A stretch of 64,000 nucleotides of DNA from an uncultured Eubacteriales bacterium (GTDB taxonomy: Bacteria > Bacillota > Clostridia > Peptostreptococcales > Anaerovoracaceae). Position numbers and translations under genes: made by a program. The DNA lies in the NCBI GenBank assembly GCA_902779185.1, contig CACZAM010000004.1, positions 1 to 64,000 on the forward strand. Direction: 5' to 3'. The notes beneath the pieces are model-generated. The model saw only the letters and a list, made by a program, of their open reading frames with translations. It searched no databases and was not told the DNA's origin. Each line of letters begins with the position of its first letter. Positions within the stretch are counted from its first letter, which is position 1. Shown here in pieces: positions 1 through 8,500 of the stretch.

Positions 1-103
1 CAAAGTCTTTCATTTTTCAGGGCTTTTGCCCTGTTAATTCAAGACCTGTTCTGCACTATGAAGTTTTCAAGGTTCCGCTGCGCTTTTCAGCGACAGCTTC
101 ATT
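1..103 (-). other. Leader of an rRNA-type transcription unit running off the left edge
   Basis: Read on the minus strand, the 100 bases downstream of the promoter at 104-132 hold no ORF. They contain an AACCTTGAAAACTTCATAG stretch of the kind found in Firmicutes 16S rRNA leaders, then a perfect hairpin CAGGGC-loop-GCCCTG (18-33). The rRNA genes themselves would lie outside the window, so the assignment rests on promoter strength and leader resemblance only. A tRNA or other stable-RNA operon is the alternative. Confidence 0.45.
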
Positions 104-132
104 ATTATATATAGGTGTATAGGAACTGTCAA
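104..132 (-). promoter_or_regulatory. Consensus sigma-A promoter reading leftwards
   Basis: On the minus strand there is a perfect -35 TTGACA (127-132), a 17-base spacer and a perfect -10 TATAAT (104-109). Exact matches to both hexamers with ideal spacing are typical of stable-RNA promoters. Transcription would leave the window at base 1. It lies downstream of the LytTR gene stop, so it does not drive that gene. Confidence 0.8.
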
Positions 133-182
133 CAAGATTTTTGTTTTTTTTTGCTCTGATTTCAAAACAAATTGTCACCTTT

Positions 183-677
183 TCAATTGAGCATTTTGTC
201 CTCATTTTTTACTGTAAGATTGCCATCAGTCGAAGGCTTCTCTTCATTTATATCAGGTTCTGAAACAGCGGATCCTGACATGCCCATAGGCTGCCATATA
301 GTATATGGTGGATATCTTAGAAGATACCTCTTATATGCTCTTTTGGTGCTCAGAAGCGCATTCTTTCCCAGCGCTACTGACTGGCCGGATTGAAAGTTGA
401 CTGAATAGCTGTTTATATCGCTTACGTGATCAAGGTTTATTATAAGTCTTTTGATCGGTCTGTAAAATGCCCTCTCTGCGAGTGAGCCTGCCAGAGTGTT
501 AAGCCCTCCATAAAAGGAATAGTCCTTTGCGGCTGTGATCACGTGCACCTTGCGCCCTTCCTGCTCGATCACCTCTATATCGTCTATCTTTATCTTGGCG
601 CATTTATTTGCGCTGATAATCGAGATATACTCCGGAAGAGCGGTGCGGCGCTTCCTCTGATAATCGTACTTCTGCAT
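183..677 (-). CDS. Stand-alone LytTR DNA-binding domain protein
   Basis: A 164-residue protein whose residues about 28-120 match the LytTR DNA-binding fold. Visible hallmarks are the IDDIEVIEQEGRKVHV strand pair, a YSFYGGLNTLAG segment, a FYRPIKRLIINLDHV motif and a GQSVALGKNA turn. LytTR proteins bind direct repeats upstream of target promoters. No receiver domain or membrane segment is present, so it is not a classical response regulator and may respond directly or with a partner. The tail (about 130-164) is polar and looks disordered. The start is supported by AGGAGG seven bases before the ATG. No target genes can be named. Confidence 0.8.
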   Translation of the reverse strand: MQKYDYQRKRRTALPEYISIISANKCAKIKIDDIEVIEQEGRKVHVITAAKDYSFYGGLNTLAGSLAERAFYRPIKRLIINLDHVSDINSYSVNFQSGQSVALGKNALLSTKRAYKRYLLRYPPYTIWQPMGMSGSAVSEPDINEEKPSTDGNLTVKNEDKMLN

Positions 678-828
678 TTTTGCCTCCTGTGTCTGTTGAT
701 GCGTTTTACTTTTTCCTGGTCCATATCTTCAAGGATTTGATACGGCATACTAACTATGACACAGAAGATCAGTGAGCTGTTGTGATTAATATCGCAAAAA
801 AACGCTTACTTTCGCCATATATAATATG
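678..828. other. Intergenic stretch with no recognised gene
   Basis: Between the divergent LytTR and folT units. I see no RNA gene or good promoter for the LytTR gene here. A minus-strand ATG at 748 opens a frame that overlaps the LytTR gene, but it lacks a ribosome site and its predicted product resembles nothing I know. The folT promoter and riboswitch follow at 829-958. Confidence 0.4.
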
Positions 829-858
829 TTGAAAACAAATTGTAAACTATGGTAGAAT
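829..858 (+). promoter_or_regulatory. Promoter of the riboswitch-folT transcript
   Basis: TTGAAA (829-834), an 18-base spacer and TAGAAT (853-858). Transcription would start near 865, exactly at the 5' edge of the folate riboswitch, which supports the assignment. Confidence 0.6.
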
Positions 859-863
859 CCAAA

Positions 864-958
864 GCGTAGAGTAAATATCAAGCGTTAAGTGTCCTGGGAT
901 GGGATGTTGCCCGGGAACGAAAACTTTCAAAGTTGCGGTTTGATATTGCATCCGCTAC
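864..958 (+). promoter_or_regulatory. Tetrahydrofolate (THF) riboswitch
   Basis: The segment fits the THF aptamer: outer pairing GTAG (866-869) with CTAC (955-958); stem AATATCAA (874-881) with TTGATATT (940-947); the conserved core words GCGTTAAGTG and GGGATG; a TCCTGGG/CCCGGGA stem; and a closing GCATCCGCTAC. THF riboswitches are known in Clostridia upstream of folT and folate biosynthesis genes, where they reduce expression when reduced folates are abundant. The downstream spacer (959-1050) has a small AAGAG/CTCTT hairpin but no U-tract terminator, so control of translation initiation at the CGGAGGT site before folT is more likely than attenuation. Confidence 0.92.
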
Positions 959-1061
959 TGCAGATCAATAATAAGCAAGAGATAACCTCTTGGGACGTGA
1001 TTGCTGCAGTTGAGCGTAATCGTATTTCTATTGCAATTACTGGGTTCCGGAGGTTTTTATT

Positions 1062-1577
1062 ATGAAAAAAACAAAATTCACCACAGAAATGCTCGTTTTT
1101 ACGGGCTTTATGATCGCACTATCTGTTGTGCTTTCGAAGCTGGTCTCGATCAATATATCGTTCCTCAGAATCGGCTTCGGCTTCCTTCCTATCGCTGTGC
1201 TGGCAATACTGTATGGTCCATATGTGGCAGCGATCGGCTATGGTGTAGCAGATCTGCTGGGAGCCTGGCTGTTCCCTACCGGTACTTTCTTCCCCGGCTT
1301 CACCGTATCAGCAGTGCTTACAGGTCTCATATTCGGCTGGGTATTATATAATAAGGAAGTTACATTTGTAAGAGCGCTGATAGCATCGGCTCTGGTATGC
1401 CTGATTGTCAATCTGCTGCTTAACACCTGGTGGCTCACATTCATTATAGGCAAAGGCTTCAAAGTGCTGCTGGCTTCAAGAGCAATCAAGGAAGTAGTAG
1501 CGATCCCGATCATGGCGCTGCTCATAGTAGCGATAGACAAGTCGGTTCTCAGCCGCATCAAAAACAGGCTCGTCTGA
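1062..1577 (+). CDS. folT: Folate-specific ECF transporter S component FolT
   Basis: A 171-residue membrane protein with about five to six hydrophobic helices. It captures folates as the substrate-binding S component of an energy-coupling factor transporter and needs the shared EcfA/EcfA'/EcfT module, which is not in this window. The N-terminal TGFMIALSVVLSKL helix, the LPIAVLAILYGP loop and a VADLLGAWLFP segment fit the FolT family. The start has a CGGAGG site 8 bases upstream. The THF riboswitch directly in front independently supports folate as substrate and implies feedback by intracellular THF. It is monocistronic, closed by a terminator at 1622. Confidence 0.92.
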   Translation: MKKTKFTTEMLVFTGFMIALSVVLSKLVSINISFLRIGFGFLPIAVLAILYGPYVAAIGYGVADLLGAWLFPTGTFFPGFTVSAVLTGLIFGWVLYNKEVTFVRALIASALVCLIVNLLLNTWWLTFIIGKGFKVLLASRAIKEVVAIPIMALLIVAIDKSVLSRIKNRLV

Positions 1578-1621
1578 ATCAACAGGGCCTGAAAACAATA
1601 CGATGTGCATCCATTCAAAAC

Positions 1622-1656
1622 GCCCCCGTAAGCTAATCTTTCGGGGGCTTCTTTTT
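1622..1656 (+). terminator. Rho-independent terminator after folT
   Basis: GCCCCCG (1622-1628) pairs with CGGGGGC (1642-1648) and is followed by TTCTTTTT. The complementary strand has a shorter T-run beyond the same stem, so it may also serve the converging rqcP transcript that ends at 1674. Confidence 0.85.
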
Positions 1657-1673
1657 CAGCACTTCAATGATTA

Positions 1674-1916
1674 TCAATTGATTACTTCGTACAGCGAATC
1701 GGCGTCGTCCTTGCGGACTGCCTCGGGCATAGCAAGCACACGCACTTTGAGCACATTGGAACCGAAGGTGACCTGGATCTCATCGCCTATCCTGAGCTCG
1801 AGCCCTGGTTTTGCTACCTTGCCATTTACCTCGACTCTTCCCTGCTCGCATGCATCCTTGGCAACAGTGCGCCGTTTTATAATTCTTGAATTTTTTAAAA
1901 ATTTATCTAATCTCAT
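1674..1916 (-). CDS. rqcP: RNA-binding S4 domain protein RqcP (YabO)
   Basis: An 80-residue S4-domain protein. MRLDKFLKNSRIIKRRTVA is the signature start of RqcP/YabO, which binds 50S-peptidyl-tRNA and works with RqcH in tailing stalled nascent chains in Firmicutes. The S4 fold spans nearly the whole protein, including the GRVEVNG and GDEIQV elements. The frame is open to an ATG at 2018, but that ATG has no ribosome site and lies just past the hup terminator, so the family-typical start at 1916 is preferred. That start also lacks a strong Shine-Dalgarno. Its place after hup matches the conserved Firmicutes mfd-yabM-hup-yabO order. Confidence 0.88.
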   Translation of the reverse strand: MRLDKFLKNSRIIKRRTVAKDACEQGRVEVNGKVAKPGLELRIGDEIQVTFGSNVLKVRVLAMPEAVRKDDADSLYEVIN

Positions 1917-2023
1917 TTGTTTATCTGTCTCGTTTTTGCGGGTTTGCCTCCGGTCAAAACGGTTTGCTTCTGATCCGGAGGAATTGCCTCTGTTCCGGAC
2001 ATGATCTCCGTGCATCAAAACAT

Positions 2024-2053
2024 CAAAAAGAGCGGATAGCCTGAGCTATCCGC
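2024..2053 (-). terminator. Terminator of the hup transcript
   Basis: A perfect 9-base stem, GCGGATAGC/GCTATCCGC (2045-2053 with 2032-2040) and a 4-base loop, is followed on the minus strand by TCTTTTTGATGTTTT. It separates hup from rqcP. Confidence 0.88.
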
Positions 2054-2069
2054 GTCTCCTTGATTTCAA

Positions 2070-2348
2070 TTACTTGTTTACAGCATCCTTAAGGGACTTG
2101 CCTGCCTTGAATACAGGAGCCTTGGAAGCTGGGATTGAGATAACCTTGTCAGGCTTCTGAGGGTTTCTGCCTGTTCTTGCTTTTCTGCTTCTTGTTTCGA
2201 ATGTTCCGAAGCCGATCAGTCTTACGCTGTCGCCTGCTACGAGAGCGTCCTCAATTGTCTCGAGAACTGCATCAAGAGCGATTTCTGCATCTTTCTTCTT
2301 GAAACCTGTCTTATCTGCAACCTTTGCTACCAGATCTGCTTTATTCAT
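2070..2348 (-). CDS. hup: HU family DNA-binding protein
   Basis: A 92-residue histone-like HU protein, a nucleoid-shaping dimer. It shows the N-terminal [15 protein letters not shown] helix, the [18 protein letters not shown] beta-arm with its conserved RNP tip, and the C-terminal helix [12 protein letters not shown]. Length is standard for HU. The ATG at 2348 has GGAGG 8 bases upstream; the longer in-frame opening to 2417 would start inside the promoter and is rejected. It is flanked by its own consensus promoter and strong terminator, so it is expressed as an abundant monocistronic message although embedded in the mfd-rqcP cluster. Confidence 0.97.
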   Translation of the reverse strand: MNKADLVAKVADKTGFKKKDAEIALDAVLETIEDALVAGDSVRLIGFGTFETRSRKARTGRNPQKPDKVISIPASKAPVFKAGKSLKDAVNK

Positions 2349-2388
2349 AATTAATCCTCCTAAATAAGTTGTAACATATACTATGCCT

Positions 2389-2417
2389 ATTATATGGGTC
2401 GGTTTCCAATATGTCAA
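2389..2417 (-). promoter_or_regulatory. hup promoter
   Basis: A perfect TTGACA (2412-2417), a 17-base spacer and a perfect TATAAT (2389-2394) on the minus strand, with about 40 bases from the -10 to the hup ATG. A full consensus suits a highly expressed nucleoid protein. Confidence 0.9.
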
Positions 2418-2462
2418 CCTTAAAATCGTTGAAATTATAAGGTTTCAGCAAACTAACACATT

Positions 2463-4118
2463 CTATTTTGCTACTCTCAGGTTCACCGCCAGGCGATACA
2501 GAAGGTCCCCTTTTGGTATGAGTTCTATTTCCTCTTTTGTCACTGCTCCGGTTCTGAAAGCAGCCACAAAATACACTGCAGCAGCGAACATTATCGAAAT
2601 CAGAGTCGATATGGAATTGCTCGATGTGACCATGAATACGATCTTATATGCTATTATGGCCGCTGCTCCCATTATAAGCGCGGCGCCAAGAGGCTTGAAG
2701 AAGATGCTTTTAACATCGAGCGATACGTCCGTATATTTTTTAAGAGCTCTGTAGTTGAGTATTCCGGCAGTAACATACGCCATGACCGAGCCGAAAGCGG
2801 CACCGTTTATGTTGATCGCAGGGATGCCCAGCAGTATATACGAAACGACGGCTTTGACAACAGCGCCTATCAGCAGGTTCCATACAGGGAGCATCATCTT
2901 GCCTATTCCCTGAAGGCTGGTCGAAAAAGTTCGCATTATGGCGAGCGTGATTATGGATACTGCGAGTATCTGCAGCGCCGGAACAGCCATGACAGCCTCA
3001 TCGTACTGCTTATAGTAAAGCATTGTAAGGATCGGCTTTGCCAGAACGATCAGCCCTATAGCGCACGGATAAGTGATGATCATCATGGTCTTGAGGCCGG
3101 TCTTTATGTGATCGTCCAGATCCCTTTTGATCTTAAGCGTGAACGCCGTAGTGACCGCAGGCATCAGGCTGATGCATATGGCATCGATAAAGATATTCGG
3201 CAGGTTTATTATTGGATCGCAGTAGCCGCCCATCAGTCCGTAGAGCTTCTCTGCCATCTCGCTGTCCCACCCGGTAGCAAGCAGCCTTCTTACGATTATG
3301 CCCGCATCGATGTTGAACATTATCGGCATTACCGATGAGCCGATAGTGATCGGGATAAGGAACGCCAGTAGCTCTTTAAGTCTTGTTTTATCTGTCTCAG
3401 GTCTTACAATGGATCCTTCAAACAGCCCGGCGCGTGTTTTTTTGTCGCGCGAGTATATTATCATCATGGCGACAAAGGCAGCGATTATTCCTGCGGAAGC
3501 TCCGAATGTGGCACCGGCCGCAGCCTTTATAAGGCTCGTCCTGTAAAACATGTACGCAAGCGTCAGTCCAGCGGCCACCCTCATCATTTGTTCAATGACT
3601 TCGGTTATGCCCGTAGGCTTCATGTCCTGCCTGCCCTGATAATAACCTCTCATCGAGGCAACAAGAGGCGTGAACAGAAGCGCCAGCGAGATCGCTTTCA
3701 TGGAAGCTTCGGAGCCCGGATTTTTATAGATATTCGCGATAGCTCCTGCTCCGAAGTACATAATAAGGAAAGAGACGATGCCCAGAGCCCAGGAGACCTT
3801 CATCGCAAGTTTATAGGACTTGTGCGCGTTTATGAAATCACCTTCCGCTATCCTTGACGATACCATCCTCGAAATGGCCACAGGGAAACCCGCTGTCGCG
3901 ATAACGAACAGAAGATTATAGACCGCGTAGGCCGCACTGTAATAAGCCTGGCCCTCCGCGCCAATCATGTTGGTCAGCGGGATCCGGAATATGGCACCGA
4001 AAATCTTGCTCACTATACCGGCGATGACCAGTATCGTGGCGCCTTTCATCATCAGCGTAGATGTCTGTTGCCCTTCCTGCCTGATATTTTCGTTGTCTTT
4101 TCTGCCGTCTTCAGTCAT
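2463..4118 (-). CDS. MurJ/SpoVB-type polysaccharide or lipid II flippase (YabM family)
   Basis: A 551-residue polytopic membrane protein of the MOP flippase superfamily with about 14 predicted helices. After a polar 20-residue head comes a GATILVIAGIVSKIFGAIFR helix, then IPLTNMIGAEGQAYYSAAYA, the motif typical of the YabM/SpoVB branch. Such proteins move lipid-linked cell-wall or polysaccharide precursors across the membrane; the exact substrate cannot be read from sequence. Its position just after the mfd block and before hup and rqcP is the conserved Firmicutes location of yabM. The stop codon of mtaD directly abuts its ATG, implying translational coupling. Confidence 0.88.
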   Translation of the reverse strand: MTEDGRKDNENIRQEGQQTSTLMMKGATILVIAGIVSKIFGAIFRIPLTNMIGAEGQAYYSAAYAVYNLLFVIATAGFPVAISRMVSSRIAEGDFINAHKSYKLAMKVSWALGIVSFLIMYFGAGAIANIYKNPGSEASMKAISLALLFTPLVASMRGYYQGRQDMKPTGITEVIEQMMRVAAGLTLAYMFYRTSLIKAAAGATFGASAGIIAAFVAMMIIYSRDKKTRAGLFEGSIVRPETDKTRLKELLAFLIPITIGSSVMPIMFNIDAGIIVRRLLATGWDSEMAEKLYGLMGGYCDPIINLPNIFIDAICISLMPAVTTAFTLKIKRDLDDHIKTGLKTMMIITYPCAIGLIVLAKPILTMLYYKQYDEAVMAVPALQILAVSIITLAIMRTFSTSLQGIGKMMLPVWNLLIGAVVKAVVSYILLGIPAININGAAFGSVMAYVTAGILNYRALKKYTDVSLDVKSIFFKPLGAALIMGAAAIIAYKIVFMVTSSNSISTLISIMFAAAVYFVAAFRTGAVTKEEIELIPKGDLLYRLAVNLRVAK

Positions 4119-5408
4119 TTACAGTCTCTTAAGTATCTCCTTCTTGGCGTTCTCCGTCTCAGCGATGACCTTTTCTATATCTATGAATGCGTATTCGCCG
4201 TCCCGGTAGAGCGTCATACCGTCGCACATCGTAAGGCATACATCCTTTCCGTCTGCCGAATAGATCAGCCCGTTTGAGATGTCGTCGCACGCCGTCCAGT
4301 TAGGCCCGCTGATGTCCACAACTATGAGGTCGGCCTTGTAGCCTTCCTTCACGAGGCCGCAGTCCTGGCGTCCCTGAGAGAGAGCTCCTGCCCTTGTGGC
4401 GCTTCTCAGCACCTGCTGCGGAGTCATGGTGGAAGCATCCATCGAAGTGACTTTTCCGGTGAGCGCGAATATCTTCATCTCTTCAAAGAAGTTGAGGCTG
4501 TTGTTGCTGGCAACGCTGTCCGTGCCTATCGCAACATTGATTCCCTTGTCGTACATTGGCTGCACATGACTCATTCCGCTCGCCAGCTTCATGTTACTGC
4601 AAGGATTGCTTGCCACAGTCACTCCCTTCTCCTTGAAAATGTCGAGATCGCTGTCAGTGACCCAGACGCAGTGGGCAGCTGTGCAAGGCACATCGAACAT
4701 TCCCGCCTCGAGGAATACCTCCGCAGGAGTCTTACCGTATTTTTCGATACAGTTTTTATGCTCTCTCTCCGTCTCCGAAAGGTGGATGTGAGTCCTTACA
4801 TCATAGTGCTTCGCCATGTCAGCGATCGCTTTTATCATTTCGAAGTCATTAGTGTACTCCGCATGAGCGCTCGCGTCAACAAGGATTCGTCCGTCCTCGA
4901 AACCGTAGTACATCTCGATGGCCTGTGCCATCTCCTTCAGGGATTTGCTCTCGGATACCGGAGTCCCGAAATTGGTCACAGCGCGCGAGATATTGGTCTT
5001 GAGTCCCGAATGTACCACAGCCCTCACCATGTCATCGATGAAATAGTACATGTCTGTAGTCGAAACAATTCCGAACCTTATGGACTCTGCCATTGTAAGC
5101 AGCGTCGCCCAGTATACGGCTTCGCTGTAGAGCTTGTCTTCGAACGGGAAGATCCTCTCGTTGAGCCACCTGTCTAGCGGAAGGTTCTCGCCGTAGCCTC
5201 TCATGAGGCTCATAGGTGAATGCCCGTGCGCATTATAGAAAGCAGGCATGAGCACCTTGCCAGTTCCGTCATAGCTTTCAAAGAAAGCATCCTCGTTTTC
5301 AGGCGGAACGCTGTCTATGTAAACGATGCGGTGGCAATTAGTGCCAACGTACATGTTGCTGCGGTATTCGAAATGCTCATCAATGAGACCAATATTTTTA
5401 AATAGCAT
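4119..5408 (-). CDS. mtaD: 5-methylthioadenosine/S-adenosylhomocysteine deaminase-type amidohydrolase
   Basis: A 429-residue metal-dependent amidohydrolase of the TRZ/ATZ/MtaD group. Metal and substrate residues are visible: NAHGH near residue 60, HIHLSE near 206, AAHCVW near 244 and GTDSVASNNSL near 295. Members deaminate methylthioadenosine, S-adenosylhomocysteine or adenosine. It would turn over SAM by-products; substrate preference is inferred from the family. It has its own promoter (5517-5545) and a structured leader after the mfd stop, and its stop abuts the flippase ATG. Placement between mfd and the yabM-type gene is unusual, since many Clostridia have spoVT there. Confidence 0.88.
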   Translation of the reverse strand: MLFKNIGLIDEHFEYRSNMYVGTNCHRIVYIDSVPPENEDAFFESYDGTGKVLMPAFYNAHGHSPMSLMRGYGENLPLDRWLNERIFPFEDKLYSEAVYWATLLTMAESIRFGIVSTTDMYYFIDDMVRAVVHSGLKTNISRAVTNFGTPVSESKSLKEMAQAIEMYYGFEDGRILVDASAHAEYTNDFEMIKAIADMAKHYDVRTHIHLSETEREHKNCIEKYGKTPAEVFLEAGMFDVPCTAAHCVWVTDSDLDIFKEKGVTVASNPCSNMKLASGMSHVQPMYDKGINVAIGTDSVASNNSLNFFEEMKIFALTGKVTSMDASTMTPQQVLRSATRAGALSQGRQDCGLVKEGYKADLIVVDISGPNWTACDDISNGLIYSADGKDVCLTMCDGMTLYRDGEYAFIDIEKVIAETENAKKEILKRL

Positions 5409-5516
5409 AACCAGTCCTCGTCTTTTTTAACAAAGCCGTTAATTCTATCGGAGGCGCTTGCCGCCGGAGATCAATGCTCTCTACCTTACGGCAAAGCCGT
5501 TTCAATCTCAAAGAGC
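5409..5516 (-). promoter_or_regulatory. Structured 5' leader of mtaD, function unknown
   Basis: About 100 untranslated bases between the predicted start site and the mtaD ATG. The minus-strand RNA can form a closed element: TGCTCT pairs with AGAGCA around an inner ACGGC-TTT-GCCGT hairpin. A GGCG/CGCC hairpin and a short T/A-rich stretch follow before the ATG. It does not match any SAM, SAH or purine riboswitch consensus I know. It may be a regulatory element for a SAM-recycling gene, or only incidental pairing. Confidence 0.35.
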
Positions 5517-5545
5517 ATTATACGGTATGATTCTTTCTTTGTGAA
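5517..5545 (-). promoter_or_regulatory. mtaD promoter
   Basis: On the minus strand TTCACA (5540-5545), a 17-base spacer and a perfect TATAAT (5517-5522), located just after the mfd stop. It would give mtaD and the flippase expression independent of the murC-mfd transcript. Confidence 0.65.
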
Positions 5546-5577
5546 CCATCCTAAACAGAGTTTCAATTAGATAGCGT

Positions 5578-8500
5578 CTATGATTCGAATTGTTTCGAGT
5601 CTTCCTTGGCCGCGCGAAGGAATCTCAGGAGTGCCAGAAGCAAAGCGGTATCCAGTTCCTTGCCCATATTGTATTTGAGCACCGTAGCTCTTCCGTCTGT
5701 CAGAACGATCCTGTCTCCGTATTCGGACTTCGCCATGACGAATACAAACGGATGCACTTTCACTCCCTGGGCAAACTTTATATTTACCCATCTGTCAGTT
5801 CTGTTGATGTCTGAAATACCGAGATATTCAGCGTGAGCCCTCATCTCCGCGACATTTATAAGTTCGAGCGCGTCTTCAGGGACATCACCGTATCTGTCGG
5901 TGAGCTCATCTATGACGTCCATCGCATCATCGCTGTCGAGTATACCGGCAATGCGGCGGTAAGCCTCCAGCCTCAATGATTCATCAGGAATATAATCAGC
6001 CGGGATCGAAGCATGCAGAGGCAGGTCTATCGTGATGTCAGATCTGGCTTCACCTACATCTTCTCCCTTAAGCTGTCTCACAGCCCGGTCGATCTCCTTG
6101 CAGTACAGCTCATAACCGATGCTTTCTATGTGACCGCTCTGTGCCTCCCCGAGTATGTTGCCGGCGCCTCTGAGCTCCAGATCGCGCATCGCCAGCTTGA
6201 AGCCCGCGCCGAATTCCGTGAATTCCCTTATAGCAGCAAGTCGCTTTCTCGCGATCTCGGTGAGGACCTTGCCCGGCTGGTACATCAGATACGCGTAGGC
6301 AAGCCGGCTTGAACGTCCCACCCTGCCTCTCAGCTGATAAAGCTGCGCCAGGCCGAACCTGTCCGCGTTGAGTATTATCATGGTATTGGCATTCGGTATG
6401 TCGATTCCGTTCTCGATTATGGTGGTCGCCACGAGCACGTTGATGCGGCCTTCGATGAAGTCGAGCATTGTGTTCTCGAGATCCTCCTCATGCATGCGGC
6501 CGTGACCGATGCCGACTATGGCCTGAGGCACCAGACTGCTGACCGTCTCCGCCACCTGATTAATGCCCGTGATCCTGTTGTTGACTACGAACACCTGGCC
6601 TCCTCTTGCGAGCTCCCGCGTGATGGCGTTCCGGAGAATCTCCTCATCGTAAGGTGTCACATATGTATGGACCGGAAATCTGTCTCCCGGCGGTTCTTCT
6701 ATAAGGCTTATATCCTTGATGCCCGTGAGCGACATATTGAGTGTACGGGGGATCGGGGTCGCCGAAAGCGTCAGCACATCGATGCTGCTCTTAAGTTCCT
6801 TTATTTTTTCTTTATGACGCACGCCGAATCTCTGCTCCTCATCGACCACGAGGAGTCCGAGATCCTTGAATCTGACATCATCCGACAGCAGTCTGTGCGT
6901 GCCTATCACCAGGTCTACCCTGCCGCTTTTGATTCCTTTTACCGTCTTGCTAAGCGCGGTCTTCGATTTGAATCTCGACAATTCTTCAATCTCAAACGGG
7001 AATTTGTCGAAACGCTCCCTGAGATTGTGGTAATGCTGATTGACCAGAAGTGTAGTAGGCGCGAGTATGGCTGCCTGCTTGCCCTCCGATATGCATTTGA
7101 AAACAGCTCTGGCAGCGACCTCCGTCTTGCCGTAGCCTACATCTCCGCAGAGGAGCCTGTCCATAGGAAGCGGTTTCTCCATGTCTTCCTTGATCTCTTC
7201 AGTCGCTCTTAGCTGGTCATCCGTCTCAACGTACGGGAAGCCCTCCTCAAACTCAGCCTGCCACACTGTATCAGGACCGAACGCGTAACCGCCCTCCGCC
7301 TGTCGCTTTGCGTAGAGCTTTATGAGATCTTCGGCGATCTCCATGGCGGCCTTCCTTGCTCGCTCTCTTGTGCGCTTCCAGCTTGTGCCCGAAAGCCTCG
7401 ACAGTGCCGGAGGGTTCCCCGAATTACCTATGTATTTCTGTATGACATCGAGCTGCTCTGTCGGTATATACAGCATGTCCGTACCGGCGTAACGGATCAG
7501 GAGATAATCCCTCGTTGTACCGTCCGCAGTGACAGGCTTTATCCCCTCGAATCTGCCTATGCCGTGCATCTCGTGCACTACATAATCCCCTTTGTGAAGG
7601 TCGGAGAAGCTGATGCTGTCTTTGGAGCTTTTTCGTTTTGCTTTTCTGCGCGGAGGTCTTATTGCACCCGAAAAAATATCCTGTCCTGAGATAAAGCAGA
7701 TTTTATCGTCATCCATTATGAAGCCGCCCGAAAGGCTGCCGCTTCTGTAGGAGATGTCTCCGCTCACTTCTGCGATCTCGAGGTATTCACGGACGCGCTC
7801 GTTCCTTTCGTCAGAACCGGCCGCGATTATTATTTTATAGCCGCCGGATGCCATCCTGCCCACTTCGGAAGCAAACAGCTCGATGTGTCCGTTGAACGGA
7901 GCTATTTGCCGGCTCCTTACATTGTCTATGCTGTCGAATCTTTCGACTCCCGGCACGGTCTCCGGAAACGGTGTGTATATGTCAACATCGCGCTTCGACG
8001 TGATGCCATATGCGTTGCTGTAGATACCGAAAAAGTCCTCATCCTTGACCGACTCCGGCATGGAGCTCATGATAGCCGCAGGGTCACATACCGCGATGGA
8101 TGCTCCGGTCGCGTAGTCCCAGAGCCTGCACTTCTCCACGTCGAAATACGCAAGCAGATCGGCATACAGCTGCGAGCCCGTGCTGGTCTCAAAAATATCC
8201 TTTATTCTGCCCCTGTAAGACTCGACCGCGTCTATACGCCCGTCCGCTACATCAGGACGCGCGTGCTCCTTCTTAAAGCGGCGTAGCATGCGGTCATATT
8301 CCTTCATGACGGCGGCCAGAGCTTTTTCTTTCTCTTCGTTATTCGGTATGAATTCAGCCGCCGGCACAAGTACCGCTTCACTGAGCTGGTCTATGGATCT
8401 CTGTGTCTCCACATCGAATGTTCGGATAGAGTCTATCTCGTCGTCGAAAAATTCTATTCGTAAAGCCGTCTCCATTGCCGGAGAGTACATGTCGAGTATG

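Noticed and set aside
540..748. Minus-strand frame from ATG 748 overlapping the LytTR gene
   Set aside because: No ribosome site, overlaps a well supported gene in another frame, and no recognisable product.
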